Assembly (NCBI GenBank): GCA_019634415.1
Contig: JAHQVJ010000109.1
Span: 1-44,537, forward strand
DNA from: Myxococcales bacterium
Lineage (GTDB): Bacteria; Myxococcota_A; UBA796; GCA-2862545
Length of the DNA stretch: 44,537 bases
Direction of reading: 5' to 3'
The notes beneath the pieces are model-generated. The model saw only the letters and a program-made list of their open reading frames with translations, ran no database searches and had not been told where the DNA came from. Below are positions 7,437 to 16,468 of this stretch, one piece after another (the first letter of the stretch is position 1; each line of letters begins with the position of its first letter). A program made the translations under genes and the position numbers.

Positions 7437-8111
7437 ATGGACGACAATCGCCCGCCGACCTCACGAGATACGCCGTTCGCCCCGCCGAAGACCGAGTCCA
7501 CGAGCCTGCCGCGCTACCGCGATCTGGAACCGCACTGGCGCATCATGCGGGTGCAGCAACTGTCCACGGTCGGGATGCGCGGCATCGCCCTGGTACTGGG
7601 CGTCGGTGTTCCAGCACTCGAAGTGCGTCTGAACGTGCCCATCGCAGCCGTGTACCTGCTGTTGGAGCTCGCGGGCCTGGTGTTGTGGACCTCCTTTCAC
7701 CTAAGGGCGCTGCGCAACCTGCGCGCCCTCGGAACCGGTGCGGACCAGGGGCTGGCGGTTCATCTGCTGTCCTGGTTCGCGCCGGTGGCGAACCTGTTCA
7801 TTCCACGCTGGTCGATGCGAGAGCTGCTGTTTCGCTCCACGGGCGCGGCGCAGGAATCGGGAGGTTGGCGCCAGGTGAAGGGTGACTGGTCCATCGTCGT
7901 CGACCTCTACTGGAGCGCCTACGTGGGCGCCTGGGTGCTGTCGGCCCTGTCGGGCTTCATGAGCGACTACAGCGTGATCGATCTGTTCGCCCTCGGCTTC
8001 ACGGCCCTCGCCGTGGTTCGCTACCTGGGCCTGACGAATGCGATGGTAGAGGGCCAGCGAGCCATGGCCGAGCACAGGGGACGCACCCCGACGGGAGCCC
8101 CCGATGAGTGA
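7437..8111 (+). CDS. DUF4328-family membrane protein
   Basis: From the ATG at 7437 the protein is 224 residues, with a proline-rich hydrophilic N-terminus and about four hydrophobic segments (near residues 38-55, 60-80, 100-120 and 155-200). The central block, with SFHLRALRNLRALG followed by LSWFAPVANLFIPRWSMREL, is the hallmark of DUF4328: a W/F-x-x-R-x-x-x-N-L-R motif before a P-x-x-N-L-x-x-P loop. The family has no established function and is found in the inner membrane. An in-frame ATG at 7419 would add six residues but overlaps the palindrome. The stop overlaps the MFS gene start by 8 bp, so the two genes are probably translated together. Confidence 0.8.
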   Translation: MDDNRPPTSRDTPFAPPKTESTSLPRYRDLEPHWRIMRVQQLSTVGMRGIALVLGVGVPALEVRLNVPIAAVYLLLELAGLVLWTSFHLRALRNLRALGTGADQGLAVHLLSWFAPVANLFIPRWSMRELLFRSTGAAQESGGWRQVKGDWSIVVDLYWSAYVGAWVLSALSGFMSDYSVIDLFALGFTALAVVRYLGLTNAMVEGQRAMAEHRGRTPTGAPDE

Positions 8112-9513
8112 CGAGCACTGCCCCTCCAGTCACACCCAGCCCCTCCTCGGTCTCAACCTGCTGCGCACCCAGAGCTGGCTGGCCGGCGGCCGCGACCCCT
8201 ACGACGCAGGCGACGACGAGGCTTCGCAGCGACGCATCACTCGCGTCTACTACACCATGACCGCGCTCAACACGCTGGCCATGGGCACCATCATCTCGAT
8301 CAACACGCTGTTCATGATCGACCGAGGGCTGAACACCTTCGAGTGGAACGCCGCCAACGCCGCCTACTCCGCAGGCATGGTGATCTTCGAGATCCCCACC
8401 GGCGTAGTGGCCGACACCGTGGGTCGCCGGGCCTCCTACCTGTTGTCCATCGTGGTGCTGTTCCTGGGCACCGTGGGCACCCTGCTGTTCGCCCATGACC
8501 TGTTCACCTTCGCGCTGTTCAACCTCATGTTCGGCCTGGGCTACACCTTCGCCTCGGGGGCGCTGGAGGCCTGGGTGGTGGACGCCCTGCGGCACCACGA
8601 CTTCGAGGGGGAGCTGTCGTCGGTGTTCGCCACCAACGGCATCGTCACCGCCGTCACCATGCTGGTGGCCACCACCGTCGGGGCGCTGCTGGGCAGCTGG
8701 CACCTGGAGATCCCCTACGTGCTGCGCGCCGTGGTGCTGATCCCCTTGGGCCTGTTCGTGTACCTGCGCATGTTCGACGACGGCTACACCACCCGGCCGC
8801 TCACCCTGCGCAACGCCTGGCCCGAGATGAAGCGCACGGCAGCGAACGGCGTGCGGCTGGGCCTGAAGAACCCGGCCATCCGCATGCTCATGCTGGGAGC
8901 CGTCTTTCCCGGCGCCTTCTTCCTGTTCGGCTGGTACTCCTGGCAGCCGTACCTGGTGCAAGATCTCGGCTCCGTGGCCTTCGGCTCCGAGCTCGTGTGG
9001 CTGGCGGGCGTGATCAGCGCCGTGCTGATGGTAGGCACCACCCTCGGCAACGGTCTGGTGGGGCGGATCAGCCAGATGATCCGTCGCCCCTCGCACGTGC
9101 TGATGGCCACCACCGCTGCGAGTGCTATGGCGATCCTGGTGGGCGGAGCGCTCCCGGCCTTCGTGATGCCCGACTCGCCGGGTGGCTTCGGCGTGGCGCT
9201 GGCCTCGTTCTGGACCACCATGCTGGTGTTCGGCGTGAGCACCCCCGTCCGACAGGGCCTGCTCAACGACCTGATCGAAGCGGACGAGCGCGCCACGGTG
9301 CTGAGCATCGACTCGCTGATCTCCAACCTGGGCAGCACGGTGGGGGTGCTGGCGCTCGGCGCCTATGCCCAGCAGGTCACCGACGCAGGCGGCCTGGGCA
9401 TCGGCTACGCCTGGACGGTGGGTGCTGTGGTGATCGTCTTGGCGATTCCCTTCCTCTGGGCGGCTGGCCGCAACGCGGGCGACAAGGACACCTTCGGCCG
9501 GGCGAACGGATAG
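8104..9513 (+). CDS. Major facilitator superfamily transporter
   Basis: This is a 469-residue inner-membrane protein with an approximately 55-residue hydrophilic N-terminus and about 12 hydrophobic segments. The loop between helices 2 and 3 carries FEIPTGVVADTVGRRASYL, a good match to MFS motif A (G-x-x-x-D-x-x-G-R-R). A second-half equivalent (LGNGLVGRISQMIRR) is degenerate. Sequences such as FASGALEAWVVDAL and VRQGLLNDLIEADERATVLS are typical of drug/metabolite-type MFS exporters close to those annotated as multidrug permeases, but the substrate cannot be assigned. The ATG overlaps the stop of the DUF4328 gene, and the 3' end lies 74 bp before the TIR-STAND gene. Confidence 0.88.
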   Translation: MSDEHCPSSHTQPLLGLNLLRTQSWLAGGRDPYDAGDDEASQRRITRVYYTMTALNTLAMGTIISINTLFMIDRGLNTFEWNAANAAYSAGMVIFEIPTGVVADTVGRRASYLLSIVVLFLGTVGTLLFAHDLFTFALFNLMFGLGYTFASGALEAWVVDALRHHDFEGELSSVFATNGIVTAVTMLVATTVGALLGSWHLEIPYVLRAVVLIPLGLFVYLRMFDDGYTTRPLTLRNAWPEMKRTAANGVRLGLKNPAIRMLMLGAVFPGAFFLFGWYSWQPYLVQDLGSVAFGSELVWLAGVISAVLMVGTTLGNGLVGRISQMIRRPSHVLMATTAASAMAILVGGALPAFVMPDSPGGFGVALASFWTTMLVFGVSTPVRQGLLNDLIEADERATVLSIDSLISNLGSTVGVLALGAYAQQVTDAGGLGIGYAWTVGAVVIVLAIPFLWAAGRNAGDKDTFGRANG

Positions 9514-9525
9514 CGCCCAGCCGAA

Positions 9526-9545
9526 GTGACGCGAATTCGCGCCAC
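9526..9545. promoter_or_regulatory. 20-bp imperfect palindrome upstream of the TIR-STAND gene
   Basis: GTGACGCGAATTCGCGCCAC is symmetric about AATT with one mismatched pair (position 4 from each end). It lies 43 bp upstream of the TTG start at 9588, just before the most AT-rich stretch of the gap (9545-9566), where a promoter would be expected. It could be an operator for a dimeric regulator of the TIR gene. No cognate regulator is adjacent. Confidence 0.4.
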
Positions 9546-9587
9546 TAAACACATTTGCATTAGAGTCACCAGGGCGGGGAGGTCGTC

Positions 9588-12500
9588 TTGGCGAGCGTGT
9601 TCATCAGCTACAGCACCGTCACGACAGCTGCGGCGGAGCGCCTCCTCGCCTGGCTTCGCGCACAGGGCTTCACCGACATATTCATCGATCGGGAGTCCTT
9701 GGTAGCAGGCGCTGACTGGCAGCGAGACCTGATCCGGCAGCTCCGTCGGTCCGACGTGGTGGTCCTGCTCTGGAGCCGCGCCGCCCAAGAGCAATCTCGC
9801 TGGGTCTTCCTGGAGACGACGCTCGCACAGGCCCTGGGAATCCCCGTCCTTCCGCTCGTCATCGACTCCACTTCCCTGCCTCCCTCGCTGGCCATGGTGC
9901 AGGCGATCCTCGTGGACACCGAGGCCGACGCGCTCCCCAGCGACGCCCAGCTGACGCGCCTGCGCATCGCGCTGGCCCGACTCGGACTGCCCAGGCGCGA
10001 GGCGTTCCCGCGCCACCCCGACCGACCCCCCTACCCCGGCCTCACCCACTTCGACGTCGACGACGCGGAGGTCTTCTTCGGCCGCGACGAACTGGCCCGC
10101 GCCGTGATCGGGCGTCTTCGGCAGCTGGTGCTGCGAGACGCCGACGACGCCGTGCCGTGGCTGGTGCTCCAGGGCGCCTCCGGGGCCGGCAAGAGCTCGC
10201 TGCTGCGCGCGGGCATCACGGCTCGCTTGCTGCTGGGACCTGACGAGTGGCTGGTGCTGGGGCCCTTCCGTCCGCGAGACGGTCGGGTGGATGCGCGAGC
10301 CACGGCGGAGCTGGCCGAGGTCCTGCAGACGTCCGAGGACCAGGCCTGGGCGGTCTGGGCCGAGCGGCGCCGGACGGGGGCCGGCCCCCACCTCGTGTTG
10401 GTGGTGGATCCCCTGGAGGAGGCCCTGCGCACAGCCGACTTCGCGGTTCCCGCCGGTGTGGACGTGGTGCTGGGCGCCGTACGCGCGGACCAGTGGGATC
10501 GGGTCCGCGACCTGCTCGACACGCCCCCGGTTCAGCTGGTGGATGTGCCCTTGCTGTCTGGGTCGCGTCTGCGCGACGTGATCCGAGGCCCCGCAGATCT
10601 GGCAGGGATCGAGATCGAGGACGAGCTGGTGGACGCCCTGGTGGACGAAGGGCCGAGCGCACTGCCGCTCATCGCCTTCGCACTGCGGGGGCTGTTCGAC
10701 GACGCCGCAGGTGGGCCCCTCACCCTCTCGACCTACCGCAGCCGCCCCGACCTGCACGTCAAGACGGCGCTGTCTACCCGGGCCTCGAGCGTCGCGAAGG
10801 TGCATGCGGTCGCTTCGGAGCGGGGTCTGCGGCCACTCCTGCTGGGACTGGTTCAGCTGCAGATCACGGCAACAGGCGAGCCTGTGCCCGTCCGCAAGCG
10901 ACTGCGCGCCTCGGCGGTCGACGAGGCCTCCGCAGCCTTCTTCGACGGCCTGGTGAGCGAACACGTGCTCCGCGCCAGCGACGACGAGGAAGGTCCCTAC
11001 TGGGAGGTGTCCCACGAATCCCTGCTGTCGCTGTGGGAGCCGCTGCGCGAAGTGGTGACGGAGGAGACGGAGTTCCTGAGGTGGTACCTCCACTTCACCA
11101 CCCAGCCCGACGACGTGGTGCTCGCAGGTCCATCCCTCGTCCGGGCGACGTCGTATCTCGACTCCCATGCGCCCAGCTTCACCCCGCAACAGCGCGCGCG
11201 TGTGAACGACGCCGAGCGTCGGCGCAGGCGAGCGGAGCTACGGAGCCGGCTCCTGCAGGCCGTGGTGGTGGCAGGCGTGACCGCGCTGGTGGCGGGAGTT
11301 GTAGGGGCAGTGGCACGGGTGGGCCAGGCACGCCTCGTCGTGGAGCAGGCCCGCTCCTCGATCGACCGCGACCAGGCGCTGCAGGCGGTGATGGACGAGA
11401 GCCCGTACCTGACCAAGCTCGAGGAGCAGGGCGCCATGCTCGAGATCGGACTACCGGAGGCTCGTGTGGGACACGCACGGCCCGTGACCCACCTGGAGGT
11501 TCCCTACGACGGAGGCTCCCTCGTCGTCGGCTCAGCCCTCGGACAGGTCCAGATCCTGCACTGGGACGGCACCCTACAGCGATCTCACCACGACCACGTC
11601 AGCCCGATCGTCGGCCTGGACGTAGCCGACGACGGGCGCCACGTGGTCTCCTGGGATCGCTCCCGCATCGTGGTGCTGTGGGACAGCGAGCTGGGCACCC
11701 GCCGCGAGCTGTCTCGCACGGGCAAGCGGGCCTACCTGTCGCCCACTGGCCCGCACGTCGCCGTGCAGGAGCCAGACACGTGGATGGTCTACGACCTCGA
11801 CGGCATCCGCCTCGGAAGCCTACCCCTGGGCCAGATACGCGTCTCCGATCCCTGGGGCCCGGACGGCTCGCTGGCCGCGGTGGTGGGCAAGACGCTGCAC
11901 GTCGCGACCCCGGAGCCATGGCAGGTCTCGGGTCCCGTAGACGTGCCGCTCGGCGCCGACCTGTGGTGGACGGTGGAGGGGCAGCTGATGGTGCGCAGCC
12001 CCGTGGGGTTCGCCGGCGTAGGCCCCACGCTGCACACCACCCTGCTGGACCGCGACGGCCAGGCGCTCTGGTCCGGGTTCGCGCCCACCTGGGAGCTGGG
12101 CACGTGGGCCACGCCAATGCGCTGCCATGATGGCACCCTCCTGCGCTGGCAGGCATCCACCCAGGACTGGACGCCCACCACCGTCAAGCCCTGCGCCAAC
12201 CTCCGGCAGCTGACGGGCTTCCGTGACGGGGTGTGGATGGCCGAGCTGCAGACAGACAGCGGCTTATCGACCTACCGCACCGTCGTTCCCTGGCGAGAGG
12301 CTCCCATCCGGGCGCGTGCCTGGTCCGTGCTGAAGGATGGACGCGTCGTGGTGTCGGGCAACGGTATCGTCGCCCGACTCGACGACGGAGGCGGCCTCCA
12401 GGAACTCACACGCGGTGGGACGTGGGACGACCGCCTGGTCCGCTCGAATGGGGAGCACGTCGTGGGGCTCATGTCCGACGGGGACGTGTACCTGTACCAG

Positions 12501-13751
12501 CCAAGCGGCGAGCACGGCTCGATGGTGGAGCCGTTCGGCCACCACCTGTGGGTGTCGGACGACGTCCTCGAGTACGCCGACCCCAAGCAGCGAGTGGTGT
12601 GGCGCGCAGGCAGCACCGACCTCGACGGCCGTGTTCCGGCCACCCACGTCGACCCGGACGGCGCACTGGTCTGGGGTGCGGACGTGGAGATTCTTCCACA
12701 AGGAACCATCGTCCCATTGAATGGCGTGCCCGTGCGCTTCGACCTCTCCCCCTCCGGCAACTACGCCATGGTGGACGACCGATGGATCGAGTGGCCGAGC
12801 CAACGCCTCGTTCGCGAGATCGGCGTCGGAACGTCCTGGGCCGGCTGGGCCCCCGAACACGACCGGCTGTTGGTCACGAACGGCGAGGAGATTCAGCTCT
12901 GGACAGCGACCGATGTCGCCATTCGGATTCCCGTTCGGCCGTCCCATGGCGAAGCAAGTGTGAGCCCCACCGGAGGGGCCGTCGTCGTCTCTCCCCACTT
13001 CGACCCATCCGTCCCTCCAGCCTTCGAGTTGTGGACGGACGACGGCGCCACGCGACACCTCGAGGGTCTCTTCCACGAGTGGTTCCCCGACGGAACGCTG
13101 CACGTGCTGGAGGACCCCCTGCAGCTGACGTACGTGCGGGTCCACCTCGACGGAACCGTGGATCGACCTGGATGCGAGTCGCCGCTAGCGCTGTCGCGCG
13201 ACTCAACGCTGGCGTGCCCCAACGGGTCGGGAGTGGGACTGTGGCGCTCGGGAGATTCCCCCGTCCCCGAGCCCACACTGGGCGCTGCAGCCTGGAGCCC
13301 CGACGGATCGCGAGTCGTCGCGGTTCGTCAGTCGCCCCTCGTGGAGCTTCAGCACGGTCGCCTCACCGTGCACCACACCGACAGCAGGCACACGGACCAC
13401 TCGCCGACAGGCCAGTTCAGCCCCCACGTGAGCTGGGACCCCACCGGTAGGTACTTCCTCGCCACGCGCCTTGACAAGCCCCTCGAGCGCAGGGGCGACA
13501 CCGCCAGCACCCTCGATGTCGTGCTGTTCGATCGAGACGGCCGAACGCTCGCCCAGATCACCACCTGCCATGGCGCCACGGACGTCAGCCCCGGCATGGT
13601 CAGCTGGTCACCGAGCGGCGTGCGCTTCGCCGTGGACACCGCGGGGGGAGGCGTGGAGATCTACGCGGTAGACCTCGACACACTGCGGGCGGTGGCACGC
13701 CGAGACGCGGCACGAGACAGCCTCCGGCTTCCGCCCAGCTGCGCGCCGTAG
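9588..13751 (+). CDS. TIR-nSTAND ATPase-transmembrane-beta-propeller protein
   Basis: The 1,387-residue protein starts at a TTG preceded by a strong GGGGAGG SD (9576-9582). Residues 1-135 are a TIR domain with FISYS at the start and SRWVFLETTLAQA, in which E76 aligns with the catalytic glutamate of NAD-cleaving TIRs. Residues 145-520 are an nSTAND1-type NTPase: the PYPGLTHFDVDDAEVFFGR entry motif, Walker A GASGAGKSS (K202) and the Walker B-like VLVVDPLEEAL. A hydrophobic helix at about 555-577 is a likely membrane span. Residues 620-1380 hold repeated beta-strands with WD40-like LWD, SPTG and SPDG turns, forming one or two propellers. Known relatives sense a signal through the repeats, oligomerise through the ATPase and fire the TIR. 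A defence role is possible but unproven. The gene is convergent with the oxidoreductase, with a 4-bp gap. Confidence 0.88.
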   Translation: MASVFISYSTVTTAAAERLLAWLRAQGFTDIFIDRESLVAGADWQRDLIRQLRRSDVVVLLWSRAAQEQSRWVFLETTLAQALGIPVLPLVIDSTSLPPSLAMVQAILVDTEADALPSDAQLTRLRIALARLGLPRREAFPRHPDRPPYPGLTHFDVDDAEVFFGRDELARAVIGRLRQLVLRDADDAVPWLVLQGASGAGKSSLLRAGITARLLLGPDEWLVLGPFRPRDGRVDARATAELAEVLQTSEDQAWAVWAERRRTGAGPHLVLVVDPLEEALRTADFAVPAGVDVVLGAVRADQWDRVRDLLDTPPVQLVDVPLLSGSRLRDVIRGPADLAGIEIEDELVDALVDEGPSALPLIAFALRGLFDDAAGGPLTLSTYRSRPDLHVKTALSTRASSVAKVHAVASERGLRPLLLGLVQLQITATGEPVPVRKRLRASAVDEASAAFFDGLVSEHVLRASDDEEGPYWEVSHESLLSLWEPLREVVTEETEFLRWYLHFTTQPDDVVLAGPSLVRATSYLDSHAPSFTPQQRARVNDAERRRRRAELRSRLLQAVVVAGVTALVAGVVGAVARVGQARLVVEQARSSIDRDQALQAVMDESPYLTKLEEQGAMLEIGLPEARVGHARPVTHLEVPYDGGSLVVGSALGQVQILHWDGTLQRSHHDHVSPIVGLDVADDGRHVVSWDRSRIVVLWDSELGTRRELSRTGKRAYLSPTGPHVAVQEPDTWMVYDLDGIRLGSLPLGQIRVSDPWGPDGSLAAVVGKTLHVATPEPWQVSGPVDVPLGADLWWTVEGQLMVRSPVGFAGVGPTLHTTLLDRDGQALWSGFAPTWELGTWATPMRCHDGTLLRWQASTQDWTPTTVKPCANLRQLTGFRDGVWMAELQTDSGLSTYRTVVPWREAPIRARAWSVLKDGRVVVSGNGIVARLDDGGGLQELTRGGTWDDRLVRSNGEHVVGLMSDGDVYLYQPSGEHGSMVEPFGHHLWVSDDVLEYADPKQRVVWRAGSTDLDGRVPATHVDPDGALVWGADVEILPQGTIVPLNGVPVRFDLSPSGNYAMVDDRWIEWPSQRLVREIGVGTSWAGWAPEHDRLLVTNGEEIQLWTATDVAIRIPVRPSHGEASVSPTGGAVVVSPHFDPSVPPAFELWTDDGATRHLEGLFHEWFPDGTLHVLEDPLQLTYVRVHLDGTVDRPGCESPLALSRDSTLACPNGSGVGLWRSGDSPVPEPTLGAAAWSPDGSRVVAVRQSPLVELQHGRLTVHHTDSRHTDHSPTGQFSPHVSWDPTGRYFLATRLDKPLERRGDTASTLDVVLFDRDGRTLAQITTCHGATDVSPGMVSWSPSGVRFAVDTAGGGVEIYAVDLDTLRAVARRDAARDSLRLPPSCAP

Positions 13752-13755
13752 GCGG

Positions 13756-15972
13756 TCACATTCCCGACCAGGAGTCCGCCACCAGCGGCCCATCGGCCGG
13801 TCCCACCTGCACCGTGATCCCCGTGAGGTGCGACATGCCCGACAGCGGATCCACCGCCTCCGGCCCGCTCGCCGCCAGCAGGTTCACGTTCACCCCCGTG
13901 GTCTTCGACGCCACCGACAGCCCCCTCGCGTGCTGGTGCCCCCAGCCGTGGGGCAGCGCCACCGTGCCCGGCATCAGGTCCGCGAGCAGCGACACCGGCA
14001 CCCGCACCGCCGCCGTGGGGGTGCGCACGTCCGCGAGATCGCCCTCGCACAGGCCCCGCGCCGATGCGTCGTCGGGGTGGATGTAGAGGTAGTTGGTGCG
14101 ACGCCGCCTGGAGACCATCTTCTCGTGGTTGTGGGTCCAGGAGTTGTGGGTCTGCAGCGCCCGCTTGGTGATGAGCTTCAGCTCCCCTGCCACCGACGCC
14201 TCGGCGTCGAAGTGGGCGTCCAGGCGCTCCCGAGCCGCCTGCAGGAGCACGCCAGGGGCCAGGTGCACCCGCCCGTCCTCGGTGAGCACGCGCTGCCCCA
14301 GGAAGTCGCCAGGGGCGTGACCGGCGAGCACCCGGCCGTGGGGCTCGTCGGCGAGGCGCGCGAAGGAGCCCTGGCCGCCCAGGCGCAGCAACCACGACAG
14401 CACGCGCTCCTGGAAGGCGGGCGAGCCACGCTGGCCTCCGTCCCACCGCCACAGGCCCTCGAGCAGCCGCTGGGCCACCGCCGAGCCGAACATCCCCACC
14501 CCGCTGGCCCGGGCCAGCTGCAGGTAGATCGTGGCTTCGTCTCGCTGCTCGCCAGGGGGTGGCACCATCGCACGGGTGGCCTGTAAGTAGGGCCGCGTCT
14601 GCATGCCCAGGAAGAGCGGGAACACGAAGGGCAGATCCGGCCGCTCCAGCGGAGAGGTGCAGGGAAGCACGTAGTGCGCCACCGACGCCGTCTCGTTCTG
14701 CACCAGGTCCAGCACCACCAGCAGCTCGAGGTTCTCGAAGGCCTCGCGCAGCCGACCCGCCCCCGCCATGGTGATGAGCGGGTTGCCCCCCGTCACGAAC
14801 AAGGCGCGGATCTGGTTCGTTCCCTCGCGGGTGATCTCGTCGGCCAGGATCCCGCCCGGGAAGGTATCGTTGACGGAGCCGAAGCCCCCCACCCGCGAGT
14901 GCTCCTGGCGCATGAGGATCCCACGCTTGTGAGCGAACTCGGGAAACGCCAGCACCCCGCGCCCGACCACCGTGCCGCCGCGCCGGTCGAGGTTGCCGCT
15001 CACCGCGTTGATCACCTCCTGCAGCCAGAACGACAACGCACCCTGTTGCCCCATGTTCACGCCCGTGGAGCTGTAGAGCGCTGCCGCAGGGGACGTGCGA
15101 TACGCCGTCACCAGCTCCCGCAGGTCGTCCGCCGGAAGCTTGGTGACCACAGCACTGCGCTCGGGCGTCCACGCCGCCACCCACGCCCGGATCTCCTCCA
15201 TGCCCGTGGTGTGCGCAGCCACGCGAGCCTCGTCGACGCCCCCCTGCCGGATCAGCTCGTGCAGGAAGGCCGCGAAGAAGAACACGTCGGTGTTGGGCCG
15301 GATGAAGCAGTGCCGGCTGCCCACCTTCGCCGTCTCCGTGCGGCGCGGATCCACCGTGATCACCTGGCCACCGCGTCGCACGATGCCCTTCAGCCGCTCC
15401 ACCGGGTTCGACACCTGACCGAAGCTCCACTTCGACACGGCCGGGTTGGCGCCCACGATGATCAGACAGTCGGTGTGGTCGAGATCGGGGAAGGGCTGCA
15501 GGAACGGAAAACCGTAGATCTGCCGCGCCACCGCGAACTTGTTCGCACAGTCCTGCGTAGCGCTCGAGAACATGTTGGTGCTGCCCACCCCCGTCATGAA
15601 GCCCTGCGCGAAGATCGGGTGCAGTGCCGAGAAGCCCGCCGCGGTACCCACGTACATGGCGATGCTCTGGGGACCGTGGTCGCGCCGCAGCTGCCGGACC
15701 TTGCCGCCGATTCCCTGGAGCGCGTCGTCCCAGGACACCTCCGCGTAGGACCCGTCGGGCTGGCGCGCCAGTGGACGACCGAGGCGGTCGGGCGAGGCGT
15801 ACATCTCGTGCTGGGTGGTGCCCTTGATGCAGGCGAAGCCCTCGGTCACCGTGTGGGCCCGATCGGGCCGCACGTCCACCACCCTGCTCGTGAGCGTATC
15901 GACGTCCACCTCGAGCCCGCACAGTGCCTCGCAGATGCGACAGAAGGTGGTGTGGGTGGTGACGTCGGACAT
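13756..15972 (-). CDS. Molybdopterin-dependent oxidoreductase (BisC/formate dehydrogenase-like)
   Basis: This 738-residue protein uses the ATG at 15972, which has an AGGAG SD 5 bp upstream; a longer 800-residue frame has no support. It begins with a 4Fe-4S binding motif C11-x2-C14-x3-C18-x29-C48 (CRICEALCG and GFACIKG). Molybdopterin-binding domains follow: TDCLIIVGANPAVSKWSFGQ and VITVDPRRTETAK, then ALFVTGGNPLITMAG, and a C-terminal MopB dinucleotide-binding beta-barrel ending in VALPHGWGHQHARGLSVA. No Tat signal is present, so it is probably cytoplasmic. The Mo ligand may be the cysteine in SATQDCANK, but this is uncertain. No electron-transfer subunit is adjacent and the substrate is unknown. 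Confidence 0.88.
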   Translation of the reverse strand: MSDVTTHTTFCRICEALCGLEVDVDTLTSRVVDVRPDRAHTVTEGFACIKGTTQHEMYASPDRLGRPLARQPDGSYAEVSWDDALQGIGGKVRQLRRDHGPQSIAMYVGTAAGFSALHPIFAQGFMTGVGSTNMFSSATQDCANKFAVARQIYGFPFLQPFPDLDHTDCLIIVGANPAVSKWSFGQVSNPVERLKGIVRRGGQVITVDPRRTETAKVGSRHCFIRPNTDVFFFAAFLHELIRQGGVDEARVAAHTTGMEEIRAWVAAWTPERSAVVTKLPADDLRELVTAYRTSPAAALYSSTGVNMGQQGALSFWLQEVINAVSGNLDRRGGTVVGRGVLAFPEFAHKRGILMRQEHSRVGGFGSVNDTFPGGILADEITREGTNQIRALFVTGGNPLITMAGAGRLREAFENLELLVVLDLVQNETASVAHYVLPCTSPLERPDLPFVFPLFLGMQTRPYLQATRAMVPPPGEQRDEATIYLQLARASGVGMFGSAVAQRLLEGLWRWDGGQRGSPAFQERVLSWLLRLGGQGSFARLADEPHGRVLAGHAPGDFLGQRVLTEDGRVHLAPGVLLQAARERLDAHFDAEASVAGELKLITKRALQTHNSWTHNHEKMVSRRRRTNYLYIHPDDASARGLCEGDLADVRTPTAAVRVPVSLLADLMPGTVALPHGWGHQHARGLSVASKTTGVNVNLLAASGPEAVDPLSGMSHLTGITVQVGPADGPLVADSWSGM

Positions 15973-16147
15973 GGGCGCTCCTGGGCAGCGGCCGCCAGGG
16001 TAGCGCCGACCTGCCGCGACGTCACCAACGGCGCTCGATGCGCACCAGGGCCACCGGGTTCCGCCCGTCGCTGAGGGCTCGGAAGAATGATCGGTCACAC
16101 CTACAGCACAGGACTCGTCCAACGTGCCGTCACCCAAGGAGGACACC
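15973..16147. other. Divergent promoter region between the oxidoreductase and ABM/sigma genes
   Basis: This 175-bp gap lies between the minus-strand oxidoreductase and the plus-strand ABM-like gene. It contains the AGGAG SD of the oxidoreductase at its left edge and the AAGGAGG SD of the ABM-like gene at 16136-16142. No convincing sigma-70 hexamers were found. Because an ECF sigma factor is encoded in the rightward operon, an ECF-type autoregulated promoter would be expected here, but I could not identify a clear AAC-type -35 element. Confidence 0.35.
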
Positions 16148-16468
16148 GTGCAGTGCACCCAGATCGTCGTCTACCGGATTCGCCCCGACGCCCTCGACGC
16201 GTTCCATGCCATCAAGGAGAGACTCATCGAAGAAGCCCACACCCTGCCCGGCCTGCTGTCGTCGGTGACCCTGTCGTCGGCCGAGGACCCCACGCTGTTC
16301 GTGGACCAGATGCAGTGGACCAGCGCCGAGGCCGTGCAGGCCGCGATGCCCGTCTTCGAGGCCCTACCCACCACCCCGACCTTCATGGGGCTGATGGCGG
16401 GGCCGCCGGAGCTGGTGAGCACCTTCTCCCACGCCGCCGGTGATCGCCTGGATCGAGCCACCGCATGA
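16148..16468 (+). CDS. ABM-like (antibiotic biosynthesis monooxygenase fold) small protein
   Basis: The GTG at 16148 is preceded by a near-perfect AAGGAGG SD with 5-bp spacing, so it is preferred over an in-frame ATG at 16124. The 106-residue product has the layout of a dimeric alpha/beta-barrel ABM domain: an opening strand QIVVYRIRPDALDAF, a helix with IKERLIEEAHTLPGLLS, then strands SVTLSS and TLFVDQMQW followed by a helix and a C-terminal segment with PTFMGLM. The family includes heme-degrading and quinone-forming monooxygenases but also many uncharacterised proteins. Its stop overlaps the ECF sigma start (ATGA), so the two are translationally coupled, which suggests a ligand or redox sensing role, or that it is the sigma factor's partner. 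Confidence 0.65.
   Translation: MQCTQIVVYRIRPDALDAFHAIKERLIEEAHTLPGLLSSVTLSSAEDPTLFVDQMQWTSAEAVQAAMPVFEALPTTPTFMGLMAGPPELVSTFSHAAGDRLDRATA

Noticed and set aside
9588..13751. A complete multi-gene antiphage island around the TIR gene
   Set aside because: Its neighbours are an MFS transporter and an oxidoreductase, with no nuclease, protease or other defence partner. Only the single protein is suggestive.
16124..16147. Upstream ATG as start of the ABM-like gene
   Set aside because: The AAGGAGG at 16136-16142 is ideally spaced for the GTG at 16148 and would lie inside the coding region if the ATG were used.
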